A DNA stretch of 64,000 nucleotides from Gaertneriomyces semiglobifer. Its lineage: Eukaryota > Chytridiomycota > Chytridiomycetes > Spizellomycetales > Spizellomycetaceae. The notes beneath the pieces were generated by a model that had not been told where the DNA came from, ran no database searches, and worked only from the letters and a program-made list of their open reading frames with translations. The DNA is taken from contig JAHLKF010000003.1 in assembly GCA_025558075.1 (NCBI GenBank), forward strand, positions 930,001 to 994,000, in the 5' to 3' direction. Each line of letters opens with the position of its first letter. The stretch's first letter is position 1. The position numbers and the translations under genes are program-made. Positions 1-10,111 of this stretch are shown here, in pieces.

Positions 1-74
1 AGGGCAGGCTCGGGCGAGAATGAAGGGGAGGGGGTGCGGAACGAGCATTTCAAAAGACGTGGAGCCCAGTGCAT
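1..74 (-). CDS. Possible start of a gene running off the left edge
   Basis: An ATG on the minus strand (CAT at 72-74) opens a frame that stays open to the window edge. It begins MHWAPRLLKCSF and continues rich in Ser, Pro and Arg without acidic residues until near the edge, which would suit a mitochondrial presequence. Only about 24 codons are visible, so this may be chance. A pair of ACGCGT hexamers lies about 110-130 bp upstream. Confidence 0.22.
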   Translation of the reverse strand, partial: MHWAPRLLKCSFRTPSPSFSPEPA

Positions 75-182
75 CTGATTTTTTTGCACGAGTGAAAAGT
101 GGTTCCGACTTGATAGCTTTGACAGGTCTGACAGGTCTGACAGGACGGCAGTTGGCCATCGCTATTTATATTCCAGAGATCG

Positions 183-204
183 ACGCGTCTTGACAGGACG
201 CGTC
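183..204. promoter_or_regulatory. Pair of ACGCGT (MCB-like) hexamers
   Basis: ACGCGT occurs twice (183-188 and 199-204) inside a short direct repeat GACGCGTCT. A triple tract of a TCTGACAGG-like unit lies just before it (about 120-148). ACGCGT is the MluI cell-cycle box bound by MBF/SBF factors in fungi. Whether it serves the partial minus-strand ORF at the left edge is unknown. Confidence 0.25.
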
Positions 205-590
205 TCAACCCTGACCCCGATAAATTGCTGCTGTGCCACGGCCATTTAAGTCACGTGTGGAGGGCAATTGGATAAGCAAGCTGGCCTCATTGACTTGCTT
301 ACGTCTTTATTAAAACAGTGCCTTTTCGCATGACCTTTTTATGCAGCAATAATGAGGGAGGGTTAGGGCTTAACTGTGGCACAACTATTGATCAAAGGAT
401 TTTTGTTTTCAATAAAGCGGGCGTTTTCCGAAATTTATCCGAAATCTATGACATCTATCCGCTCCCGCTTGCTTACCACACACACGTTTTCGTTATCGAT
501 ACCGACAAAGTGTCGCAATGTATTGTACCTGAGACTTGAATCAATACTTTAATACACTTACTAAAGAGGGACAAGAGCATGGCAGGAGTC

Positions 591-1265
591 CTATGCAACA
601 AAGCTCTTTCCATTGTTGGTGACAGGGAGTTTCAACCATGGGATATCAAAGTTCCCCTCTTTGCAGATAGGTTGCAATACGAATTTCTTGAAACCACTTT
701 GAGGAGCGTGGGTGACACATTGAGCGAGATACCCTTCCAAAGTAGTCAAGGCTCTGCCAACGTCTTCAGCAATCTGAACCAGAATGCATTACGTGGGTTT
801 CTCAAACTTGTTGCCGACGATCAATTTGGTTTCCGTTACAGCATGGAACAAGACGTTGTTAGGGATTCCATCGGACATGGAGAGCGATGTCATCGCAGTA
901 GAGTCCGGTTTGTCCGTCAGCTTAACAGGACGGAACTTGATCTTGTCCTGGTATGCAGCGACAAGAGAGGTGGGGTGAACAGATGAGTTGGAGTCCATTT
1001 GTGAAAGTGGTGCTAGAGTAATCGTTGCTACTGTTGTCGACCCAAGACCGCCTTTGTTGCTCAAAGCCCGACATGCCCACGACCACGACCAATATGCTGT
1101 TGTCCTGAGGATCGCGATCACGATGAGAACGAGGAGCATGCGAGTGGCAGCTACGACAATTGCGATTTTACGTTGAGTATGAGGGCGACTATGAAGCTCG
1201 TGAAGGTTCGAAAACTGGGCCCGACGGAAGCGCGGATCTGGGTTTGGAGCAGCTCTTCCTGACAT
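591..1265 (-). CDS. Doubtful single-pass membrane protein, split by a stop codon or a 39-nt intron
   Basis: The frame starts at ATG 1265. It has an Arg-rich head, then one hydrophobic segment at about residues 33-55 (includes MLLVLIVIAILR), then a polar region. It meets an in-frame TAA at 789-791. Beyond that stop the same frame is open to 591 for about 60 more codons of ordinary composition (includes PWLKLPVTNNGKSF). Two readings fit: a nonsense-broken gene, or a gene with a 39-nt intron (754-792, GTAATG...GGCAG) that joins in frame. I do not recognise the family. Its first ~20 codons lie in a tandemly duplicated block and are repeated, start codon included, at about 1424. Most likely a decaying or lineage-specific gene. 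Confidence 0.32.
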
Positions 1266-1489
1266 GTTACCCCTTGGGGTTCATCACAGGTTGGGTTTGG
1301 TCATCACACGTCGTGCATCACCGCTCTGGACTGAGAACGTCAGGAGCTGTTAAGGAACCTCGCACATTGAAAACTGGGCCCGACGGAAGCGCGGATCCGG
1401 GTTTGGAGCAGCTCTTCCTGACATGTTACCCCTTGGGGTTCATCACAGGTTGGGTTTGGACATCACACGCCGTGCATCACCGCTCCGGA
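1211..1489. repeat. 159-bp tandem duplication, two copies plus a fragment
   Basis: A block starting AAAACTGGGCCCGACGGAAG at 1211 recurs at 1370, a period of 159 bp. The first ~120 bp are nearly identical (few substitutions) and the rest has diverged. A third fragment, GGGTTTGGAGCAGCTC, appears near 1664. Read on the minus strand, each full copy carries the same ATG and the codons for MSGRAAPNPDPRFRRAQFS, so the duplication copied the 5' end of the doubtful membrane ORF. Confidence 0.9.
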
Positions 1490-2118
1490 CAGAGATGTGT
1501 GGGTTCTCATGCAATGCATGTGTACGTAGATGTAGGTGGAGATAATTGTGAAGGCAAGGGATGAGTTTCTGCTATTCCTAATGGGTCCCGAACTAACTGG
1601 TTATCACAGATTTTTGTTGCCTGTAAATATGGAAGTCGCTCATTGTGGATTCATGCACTCAGGGTTTGGAGCAGCTCGTCCTGAATCGACTCGTGCGTGT
1701 CATTTCACTCTTTGTTAATCTTAATTTTATGATGTTGCGCAGTGTTGTACACTGTCGGCCGCATGCTGAAGGATCCACAGTTGGTGAAGAAGAGTACCAG
1801 TATGACCCACAGGAAGAGGAAATGGAGGCGACGGAGCAGTATTTAGAAGATGAGAGTGATGAATCCGGTGTCCGAAACGGACCTTAATCACGAAATCCAT
1901 AAGCATAGAAGTGCACGTAAATGCCAGCGTAAATCACGAACTTGATTAATAGTAATCACGTTAAGCTTATAGGATCCATGCAGTTGCCATGACAATCGTG
2001 TGAACTTGAACAAGTGACTTGCAAGTGAGGCACTCACTTGTATTTGTTTTTGAAATTTGGAAACTTTTTGGAGGTTCTTCTCCGTCGCAACATTAGGGCA
2101 GGTGAATCAGGATACAAC
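1490..2118 (+). other. Stretch without a convincing gene
   Basis: Spacer between the duplicated block and UTP3. A + strand frame ending at 1887 has an acidic, coding-like tail (1780-1887, includes EEEYQYDPQEEEMEATEQYL) just after a possible acceptor ATCCACAG. No start or upstream exon could be joined to it. It may be a relic 3' exon. Confidence 0.3.
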
Positions 2119-4510
2119 ATGGGCAGAAAGAAGGGAAGAAAGGGGAAGGCTACTCTAGAGAGGCCCGTCGAGCGAGTTCAGGACTATAGAGTTGGTGCTT
2201 CTGCCAATTTAGATGACCTTGGACTCGACGATGAGGATGCTTTCCATTTGCAAAGGGAGAAAATCGGCTTTGATGATAACTTTGGTCGTCGCCATGATGA
2301 TGATGACGAGGATGAAGAAGTACTCGGACTGGACATGAGTGATTCGGACGATCATGAAGAAGATGATGAGGATGCTGAGTTTGACCAAAGCATATCGGAT
2401 ATAGTTGAAGATGATGAGGATGACCAAGATGTGGCTCTCTTGAAAAAGCTCAAATTTAACATCAAGGCGCCACTGGACAGCGACGATGATGAAGAGGGCA
2501 GGGGAAAGACAAAAAAGGACGATTTTGACGATCGTGCGTGGGGTAAATCCAGGGGCATATACTATGACGCTGACGAGGCATCGGAAGAGGAGGATGCAAA
2601 AGCTGAAGAAGAGGAAGCACGCCGTCTTCAAAAACTCCAAGCTAGTCAACTAGGGGAAGAAGATTTCATGGACGACTTGGACGATACCTTTGGCGCAAGA
2701 TTAGCTGATAAGGCGGGCGCCTATGGAACAGCTGGCATGGATGAGGACACCCTCCACGATGATGAAAATGAATTTGACCATCTAGCCCTTTCATCTGCCA
2801 ACTCGTTGCCGGTGCATCTCCTCTCCGCACCAGCTTCAGAGGTCCATGTCGTTCAAAGGGCTACTTCGAACTTGTCCGTCGAAGAACGCCGCAAAATTGC
2901 AGAAGCTACGATCCCCGAGATTGTCCAACTAGTTGAACTCTTTTCTGCCCGGTGGCAGGAATTAAGGGAGTTGCTGGGTCCTACCCTCAAGTGGCAGTGC
3001 ATTCCAGATCCGGATAGCAGCGCATTGCCGTGCACGCCGAAACAGTACGCTAGACACTACCTCGAACTCAAGTATCGCCTTATCACCATGTACCTCACTA
3101 ATGTCGCTTTCTACTTGTCACTCCGCGCGAACCCACCGCCAGGTGCTAACGTAAAGGCACATCCCGTAGTGGAAACTCTCGTAAACATCCAAGAGCTTCT
3201 TGATCAGCTTGAAACGAGGGTGGAAGGAAACGTTGTGAGCGACGATGATAGCGACGACGTAGTCGAAAGTGATGAGGATGAATCCGCTAAACGTAAGCGA
3301 AGAAAAAGAAAACGAAAGCTCAAGAGACAAATGAAAAAGGGGTTCCCGGTGCTGTTGGGATGGGTGAACAAGTGGAATTCGGGTGATATTTCTGAGAGTA
3401 ATGATGAAGAGAGCCTTGCTGACGACATGGATGAACGAACTGTGTCAGTACAAGTGCATCAGGAGGCTGCCGCCTTCAGTGAGCGCAAGAAGTCGCGGAA
3501 GGGTAAGGCGAGCAAATCAAATGATGCTCCGCCAAAAGCTCAGAAAAAGAAGAAGGAAATATCAGTTGACATTCCAGACTACACGCCACTGAAGCCCAAG
3601 AGGAATAAGTTCGCACGACAAACGAACGGTATCTTGGGCGATTTTGGCGAATCTCGTGATATTGACGATGTCGACATGGAAGATAAGCTTGCGAAGAAAA
3701 GGAGTCTTCAATTCCATGTCACCCGGGTTGATCAGGTAAGGAGTTTCCATTGAGGAGAATGGAGGAACTGATCACTGAGCTCGGTGTTTTTTACAGGCGA
3801 TCCACTCACGACAGGCCCGGAAGTTGAAGTCGGGTGCTGGAGACGACGATATTCCTTACCGCGATGCCAACGGAAAACTCATACAACCGGGCATAGCGCG
3901 TGTTGATGAACCAAAACAACCCCTTGATGTTGGCACTGTTCAGGACTTCTTTAAGCGTGATGTAAAGCGGGACAACGCGGATTTAAGTGAGCACGATGAT
4001 GACGATGATGGACTGGATTATAACGCCATAGCAGACGCTGCTGCGGCCGAAGCTGAAGCCGAAAAGAAAGCTTCTAAGAAGCGCAGCCGCAGCGATTCCG
4101 ATGCAGACTCTGACGAAGAAGACCCCGAGGAATACTACGCTCGCATTGTGCAGAGCAAGCAAGCTGCCGCATCTGAACGCGAAGAAATGCACGAAGCTCT
4201 GCGTCAAGCCCGCACTGAAGAAGTCCTCTCGACTCGCGCTCTTCTGTCTACCGACAACGACCTCAATGAGAACTCTAAACGTTTGGCATCCTATAAGATT
4301 CTGGCCAATAAGGGTCTCACACCGCATCGCAGTAAGGAACAGCGTAACCCGCGTGTCAAGCGTCGTAAGCGTTATGAGAAGGCTACTAAGCGATTGGGAA
4401 GCTTCAAGCGTGTTGTCAAGGACCGCCGAACAGTTAATGTGGATGGATATGCTGGTGAGAAGACTGGTATTAAGAAAAACCTGAGCCGAAGTGTCAGATT
4501 TGCGGGGTGA
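2119..4510 (+). CDS. UTP3: U3 snoRNP / small-subunit processome protein UTP3 (SAS10)
   Basis: Exons 2119-3735 and 3797-4510, 776 aa; the 61-nt intron joins in phase 0. I start at the first ATG (MGRKKGRKGK), since the frame upstream has no earlier ATG. The protein is highly acidic between about 40 and 200. It has the Sas10/Utp3/C1D helical domain at about 260-370 (includes VQLVELFSARWQELRELLGP). It ends in the basic Sas10 C-terminal domain, with NPRVKRRKRYEKA and a closing YAGEKTGIKKNLSRSVRF that is diagnostic for the family. UTP3 acts in the nucleolus in 18S rRNA maturation. It is longer than the human and yeast forms because of acidic linkers. UTP17, another processome subunit, follows head-to-tail 276 bp downstream. 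Confidence 0.93.
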
Positions 4511-4786
4511 TCTGTAAATACACATGTCTTGTTAATTTATGTGGTTCGAAAACATAAGCGACTGTTACTTGCATTCATTGCCTTCAGCGAAGAAATATAT
4601 TTCTAGTGAAATCTATTTTCTCCTTGATTACATAATATATTTCAATTAATTGCGATAAATTTCATTAAATTACTCTCACTCTTCTTTGCGAGTCGCATTT
4701 CACCTCGACTTTCCTCAGTCGCACAGCCAACGCAACGACGAAGCGCACTCCGGTTCTTGAGGGATTCTTTGAATTGGATAGTACAA

Positions 4787-7700
4787 ATGGCACGGAAGGG
4801 GAAGAAGAAAAGTGAAGGGCCCACTGGTTCCGTTGAAGGGAGTCAGGTTGAGGTGACACCCTCAGCAGCAGAGGCTGTGAAACCAAGGAAGGACGCCCAA
4901 AAAAAACCAAACAACATGTCAGGAAGCAGTGATATTCCAGTAGAGCGTACCTCTGTTGATGTCCCCAAGTCTGTCGCATCAACTGTTGAACCGGTCGAAA
5001 TTAAACAGAAAAAGTCAAAAATAAAGAAAAATAAAGTTGATGCTGCTGATAAACCCGTTTCTGATGCTTCACCCGTAAAGATCAAAACGGAGGCCGGTTT
5101 AGATGAAAAGGTGAAAGACAAAGCATCCATGCGGAAGAGCAGAAATAAGGAAGGCGTATCCGAACAAAGCAATAATACCGCTGACGAAATGGACGTTGAT
5201 GAAGAAAACGCCACATCCTTGGTGAAGGTTGAGGATGAACCACAAAGCTCTGCAAAGCGACGTCAAAAACGTGGCGCCCGTAAATACCGGGTTGCCCCGG
5301 TCACCGAGTCGTCTGCGCCTACAAAGCCAGCTGTAAAGCCGATCCCAGGATTGTCAACTTCGACCACCGTGCCCACAGCCAACACAATAGCTGCCGAACC
5401 AGCTACCCAGTCGATTGTTACCGAGTCGCCATTTATCATTCACCCACTCACTCCGTCGCATACCATATTCTCCTACCCGGTCTCCTCAACAAGACTGTTG
5501 ACACTTCACAGCAATGCATTGACTATTAGAAATACCAGAACTAATCTGGCAATTGTGACGATCAGAGCGGAAAGCGGGGAAAAGTACAAGGATTGTTACG
5601 TAGATGAGAAAAGGGAATGGGTATTTGTTGCAACGACCTTTGGGATAAGGGCGTTCAATTTTGAAGGTGTTGAAATGAGGAAGTGGCGTTTGGGAGCAGT
5701 GGAAAAAGTTCTTGTTCGTGAGGTACGTTCTAGGCAAATGGATATATCAACCAGATTTTACGAAGCTTTAACGGACTTGTTTGTCTCCCCCCTGTCTCTC
5801 ACCTACAGGTCAAGAACACATCTTATTTCTACTTTGTACAAAAGGTGGCTCCGAAACTTCGTCACAGCAACCTCGATAACAAACATAAGCCTCGCCATGT
5901 CCTTTACACGTACCCGTTGATCGTGCCTCCAACCAAGCAAAGTGTTCCTAGACGTGTTTACTCAGCAGGCTCTACACCGTTCCTCTCACAAACGGTCCTA
6001 CCCAATGGCAGTGTCCTCTTAGCTGCAGCGACTCCGCGGCGCGGCGTAGAGTTGTTCCTCGATAACCAGTCGAACGGAAGGATCGAAATTCCGGAGGATG
6101 TTACCGCTGTAACCTTGTCACATGCCGGCGACTGGTGTGCGGTTGGAGATACAAAGGGACAGATAACCCTTGTTCATCTCTCCGAAGAGAAAGATCATAC
6201 TGGAGTGACAAAGCTGAACACTCAAACACGTACTATACTCCACTGGCATCCGACAGCTGTAAAGGCGCTTTACACGTCGCCTGATTCAACGCACTTGTAC
6301 TCGGCGGGACAAGAAGCTGTTTTGGTTTCCTGGCACGTAGGTAGCTTGCAGAAGACGTTTGTGCCGCGACTAGGTGGGGCCATCAGCTACTTGAGCGGAT
6401 CAAGTGACGGGAGTGTGTGTGTCGGAACGGAAAGTAATGTCGCATGGGTTGTGAGAGCGAACAAGGTTGTGGGCTGCTACCGCGGTGTACGTCCGGCGCC
6501 TGCTGTCACTGCGAATGCAACCCCTCAAATGGTCTACCATGAGCTCGCTCAAACAGTCATGATTCCCTCGTTTCCTCTGGTACAACAACTGTCTATGACT
6601 TCTGGTGCCGTTGTCGGGGAACTGGAACTGGCGCCTCCCGTGCCCCCCGGTACTGGATCCGCCAACAATGGACGGATTACTCAGATTGCGTTAGGTGGGA
6701 ATGACAAAGTGATGGCGACAGTTTCCGTGAGGACAGGAGAGATCGACGGTGATGTCGCAACTTTAGGAGTATGGGAGTACAATGCACTTCACAATCCGGC
6801 GACTGTTGATGAAAAGGACGCTGAATCACCTTCTACCGGTTGGAAATTGGCCCTTCAAACGCTAGCAACGCCCGAAACCTGCATCGCCGTTTCCCCCACC
6901 GGTAAAGGTGTAGTTACTGTTGGAAGAGATTACATCAAGATTTTCAGTTCTATTTCTAACGCCAATGACGGAGACATTTGGGCGGCTACTCTCGCCCTTT
7001 CTACATCTCACCTGTTCCCGTTGCTTCCCGCCATTGCCGATATTCATTGGAGCGTAGCCTTCTTGAGCGACGCATCAGCGATTCTGGTGTCAATTGGATC
7101 AAAGTTATTCATTTTGTCGAGCGACGGAACAGTAGTTGGCCAGTTACCCTTAATGGCGGGTGGTGATGTTTTGGGCATCAGATGTTTAGGACGCTACGTT
7201 TCCGTTCTGCGAAATGAAGTTGTACGGAAGAGATCAGCAAAGTATGAGCTTGATGTAGCGGAAAAAGAAGCGAAACTCTCTGAAAGAACCGTACTGGAGA
7301 TATGGGATTTGGTTACGCTCTCGATGAAGTTTGGCATTCGATTGCCGTCTCCGTCTCAACTTTCCACCTTTGGAAATTCGTTTGCAGTGACGACGAAGGG
7401 CGTGGTTGTGCTCGTGGACCCAGAGATTGTCCAGCCTGTTATCATTCCGGTACAGAACGACGTCGAAAGTGTGAGGGGAGCCATAGAGGTGGAGAACGGA
7501 TTGGCGATTGTTGGTGTGAATGGTGGTGTAGGAGTACTATCGCGTTTGACGACAAGCCGCTTCGCTAGCGCCGAAACGTCAAACGTTAAGGAGGAAAAGG
7601 GATTGGCTTCACTTTACCCAGCCGCAACAATTGACACTGAGAAACAGGAAACTGAAGACGATACAAAGACGGATAGTATATTAGGCCAGGATAAGAACAT

Positions 7701-7968
7701 CGCACTGTGGGATTCAACCCCCGCACATATCCTACCGCCTCCCAGCCTACTCTTTGAGGCGTTCTTTGAGAACTTGTTGGTGGCCCGGAAAAGCGATGAT
7801 GCTCAAGTAGGGACCGAGACCGAGCTCTTCCAAGAGGTTAAACAAGAGGTTAAAGATGAGATGGATGTGGACGTCGTGCAAGCAACCGCCAAGGACGACG
7901 AGGATGTGAATGAAGAATGGGATGTAACAGCGTTTGCGATGAATGTATTCAAAGATCTTGTCGTTTGA
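4787..7968 (+). CDS. UTP17: t-UTP / small-subunit processome WD-repeat protein UTP17 (NAN1, WDR75)
   Basis: Exons 4787-5722 and 5809-7968 (intron 86 nt, phase 0), 1031 aa. Start chosen at MARKGKKKSEGP, the first ATG. Residues 1-210 are a low-complexity Lys/Glu/Ser-rich tail; two degenerate beta-propellers follow from about 214. WD-like blades are visible, for example SHAGDWCAVGDTKGQITLVH. The C-terminal segment DSTPAHILPPPSLLFEAFFE is the conserved WDR75/Nan1 ending, followed by an acidic tail. In the t-UTP (UTP-A) subcomplex it supports rDNA transcription and early pre-rRNA processing. The extended N-terminal tail is unusual for the family. Lies 276 bp after UTP3 on the same strand. Confidence 0.85.
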
Positions 7969-8237
7969 TGACAGCTCAAGTTATGGAGGCTTCATTGTTC
8001 GTAGATGGAGAGGATGTTGTTACTGCTGAGTTTTGTTTCCATATTTTAAATATTTATTTGGGCATGTCGCATGGATAAAAGATGCATGTGTCCTTATTAC
8101 TTATGGGGAAAAGTCACAACGCGCGCGGGAGTTAACAGCGTCGCTGAGAAAAATGCAACCTTCCCACGTTAACGCCATTAGCATTCTGTACAACCGCAAT
8201 ATCATATTATACTTTGGTCCGCTCCATCGTCCGCCAC

Positions 8238-9239
8238 ATGTCTGCACAAGCGAGCGGACGCAGTCGAGGACCTCGCGGCCGTAAGACTGACGATGACCCT
8301 ACCGTCCGTGTCTCGAAGGCCATGTCGTACCTCCTTCGCCACGGTGCTGCGAAAGAAGGTCTGCCGATCCGGGAAGACGGATTCATGCTTGTCCAAGATC
8401 TTGTAGGTATTACACTATCCGTTCACATTTAAAAAGCAAAAGAAAGGAATTACATCTAATACAACCTATCCATTCTTCTCTTTTTGTTTCTTTTACTGGA
8501 CAAAAGTTATCGCACCCTCGACTTAAAGCGCAGACGTTCGCCACCATCCAGTCCATCGTTACCACCAATGACAAGCAACGGTTTACGCTCTACCAGGATC
8601 CCGATACCCAACGATGGTACGTCCGCGCAAATCAAGGGCACAGCATGAACCTGGCCGTCGACATGACACCCATTATGAATGCCAAAGAGTGTCCCGTTGC
8701 AGTACATGGAACGTACAGCAGGTTTTGGCCGAGCATTGGTAGGTTTACCCTTATCGTTCAAAGGCGCCGTGATCCCGTCACTGCCATTTTCTCAAGTGGG
8801 TTCACCTGACTAAGATGACCTTGGTTGCTAGCTCGGGAAGGTTTAAAAGTCATGAACAGACAACACATTCATTTCGCAGTAGGACGACCTGGTGACGATG
8901 GGGTTATAAGGTAATTCACAAATCTACTGCCCCCATATGGTACTGCAGTTTCCACTTTTGAATCTAACCAAGTAAATTTGTCTATTCTCAGTGGTATGCG
9001 ATCCTCCGCGGATATTCTGATCTACATCGATGTAGAGAAAGCACTTGCAGGTAAAGTCACACATGCAAAATCATAGGGTTTGTTCCGGTCAACACCATTA
9101 AACTTCGTTTTATTTCATAGATAATATTCCATTCTACCGGTCCTCTAACAATGTCATCCTCAGTCCCGGAAAGGACGGTGTCATACATCCAAAGTATTTT
9201 TGGCGTGTAGAGGACCGTGCAGGAAAGACTTTATCATAG
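8238..9239 (+). CDS. TPT1: tRNA 2'-phosphotransferase (KptA/TPT1 family)
   Basis: Five exons: 8238-8402, 8507-8738, 8832-8910, 8992-9050, 9121-9239; 217 aa. Every join keeps phase with GT...AG borders. The enzyme removes the 2'-phosphate left at the splice junction by tRNA ligase and passes it to NAD+. Family blocks appear in order: VSKAMSYLLRHGAAKEGL (catalytic Arg-His near the N-terminus), then LSHPRLKAQTFATIQSIV, NDKQRFTL and VRANQGHSM, then VHGTYSRFWPSI and REGLKVMNRQHIHFA, then SGMRSSADILIYIDVEKAL, and near the end VILSPGKDGVIHPKYFWRV. Length is normal for the eukaryotic enzyme. Confidence 0.95.
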
Positions 9240-9461
9240 CCGCACCTGGTTCTCAACTCTGGGCTTTTGATATCTTCTCAAGCGCTCCCTCTGATTTACC
9301 TGGCAAACCAACCGCTACTTGGTTTACCATCCTGAACCAGCACTCGAACAGTTGGAAACTAGCTGGGTCGGAGAGACATGTCGCATTTATGCAAAACGTC
9401 GCCTAGCTTTGGCGGCAGGATTACTGGCACGCTGAGCCGAGTGGTAACGACTAGTGGCGCG

Positions 9462-9613
9462 GGAGACATGAAGCGATGCTTCCACTGTGGTCCGCATTTG
9501 AACGTTACAATGTTTTATTAACATATATAGTTGGATAGGAGACATGAGGCAATGCTTCTACTGTGTGTCCACATACGAACGCCTCAATATCAAATAACGC
9601 AGATAGTCGGATT
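9462..9613. repeat. Degenerate 76-bp tandem duplication
   Basis: GGAGACATGAAGCGATGCTT (9462) and GGAGACATGAGGCAATGCTT (9538) begin two imperfect copies that stay alignable to about 9613, where both end in an AGT(T/C)GGA motif. The copies sit just downstream of the tRNA-Gly on the opposite strand. No coding sense was seen. Confidence 0.7.
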
Positions 9614-9690
9614 GAAGAACCGGTTCCTTTACGAATGTGCTGACCGGACGACAGTTGGCCAGGGCAAAAGCACAAGCACGGGAAGCAAAA

Positions 9691-9761
9691 TGCATTGGCC
9701 GAGAATCGAACTCGGGTCTACCGCGTGGCAGGCGGTAATTATGCCACTAAACCACCAATGC
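9691..9761 (-). tRNA. tRNA-Gly (anticodon GCC)
   Basis: The minus strand folds as a complete 71-nt cloverleaf: acceptor stem GCATTGG/CCAATGC with discriminator A; D-arm with the A-box-like TGGTTTAGTGG; anticodon loop CTGCCAC reading GCC; T-arm CCGAG-TTCGATT-CTCGG with a good B box. It has no intron and no encoded CCA, as expected for a eukaryotic nuclear tRNA gene. Confidence 0.97.
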
Positions 9762-10111
9762 TTGCATGAACAATTACTGGCGTGTAACAGTATCATACAA
9801 ATTTATTTCTCATTCCTTCGCTGAGCAGAAGGTTATGGAAACGTTGAATTGCCTTTCATCGTGGAAAGTCGTTTGCAAGATCGGACAGAAGTTCTATTAT
9901 ATATAGTTTCAATGATCCGTGCTGGCAATATCATTCATATCATTGCCTACCCAGCCGACAATATATTAATCTCCCCTCTGGAGATTGCCGACAACCAAGC
10001 CGTCTATAAAATTAATCCACTACCATGTTGCACACTGCAACCTTTTCGAAATCTTCCAAAAACCGATCGCATCACAACAACGTCTCGTACATTGTGTTAG
10101 TCTTTAACGTC

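Larger units (their letters stand above)
9240..10111. other. Intergenic spacer holding one tRNA and a tandem repeat
   Basis: Between the convergent TPT1 and the AreA-like gene. It contains the tRNA-Gly and the 76-bp tandem duplication described separately. No further coding signal was seen; the ORFs here are short and unlike genes. Confidence 0.6.

Noticed and set aside
8214..8432. TPT1 read as an ORF ending SVHI
   Set aside because: The frame after 8402 is intron; splicing to 8507 restores the conserved SHPRLKAQTF block.
9462..9613. Possible CRISPR-like or transposon terminal repeat
   Set aside because: Only two diverged direct copies with no spacers, inverted ends or transposase; a simple tandem duplication.
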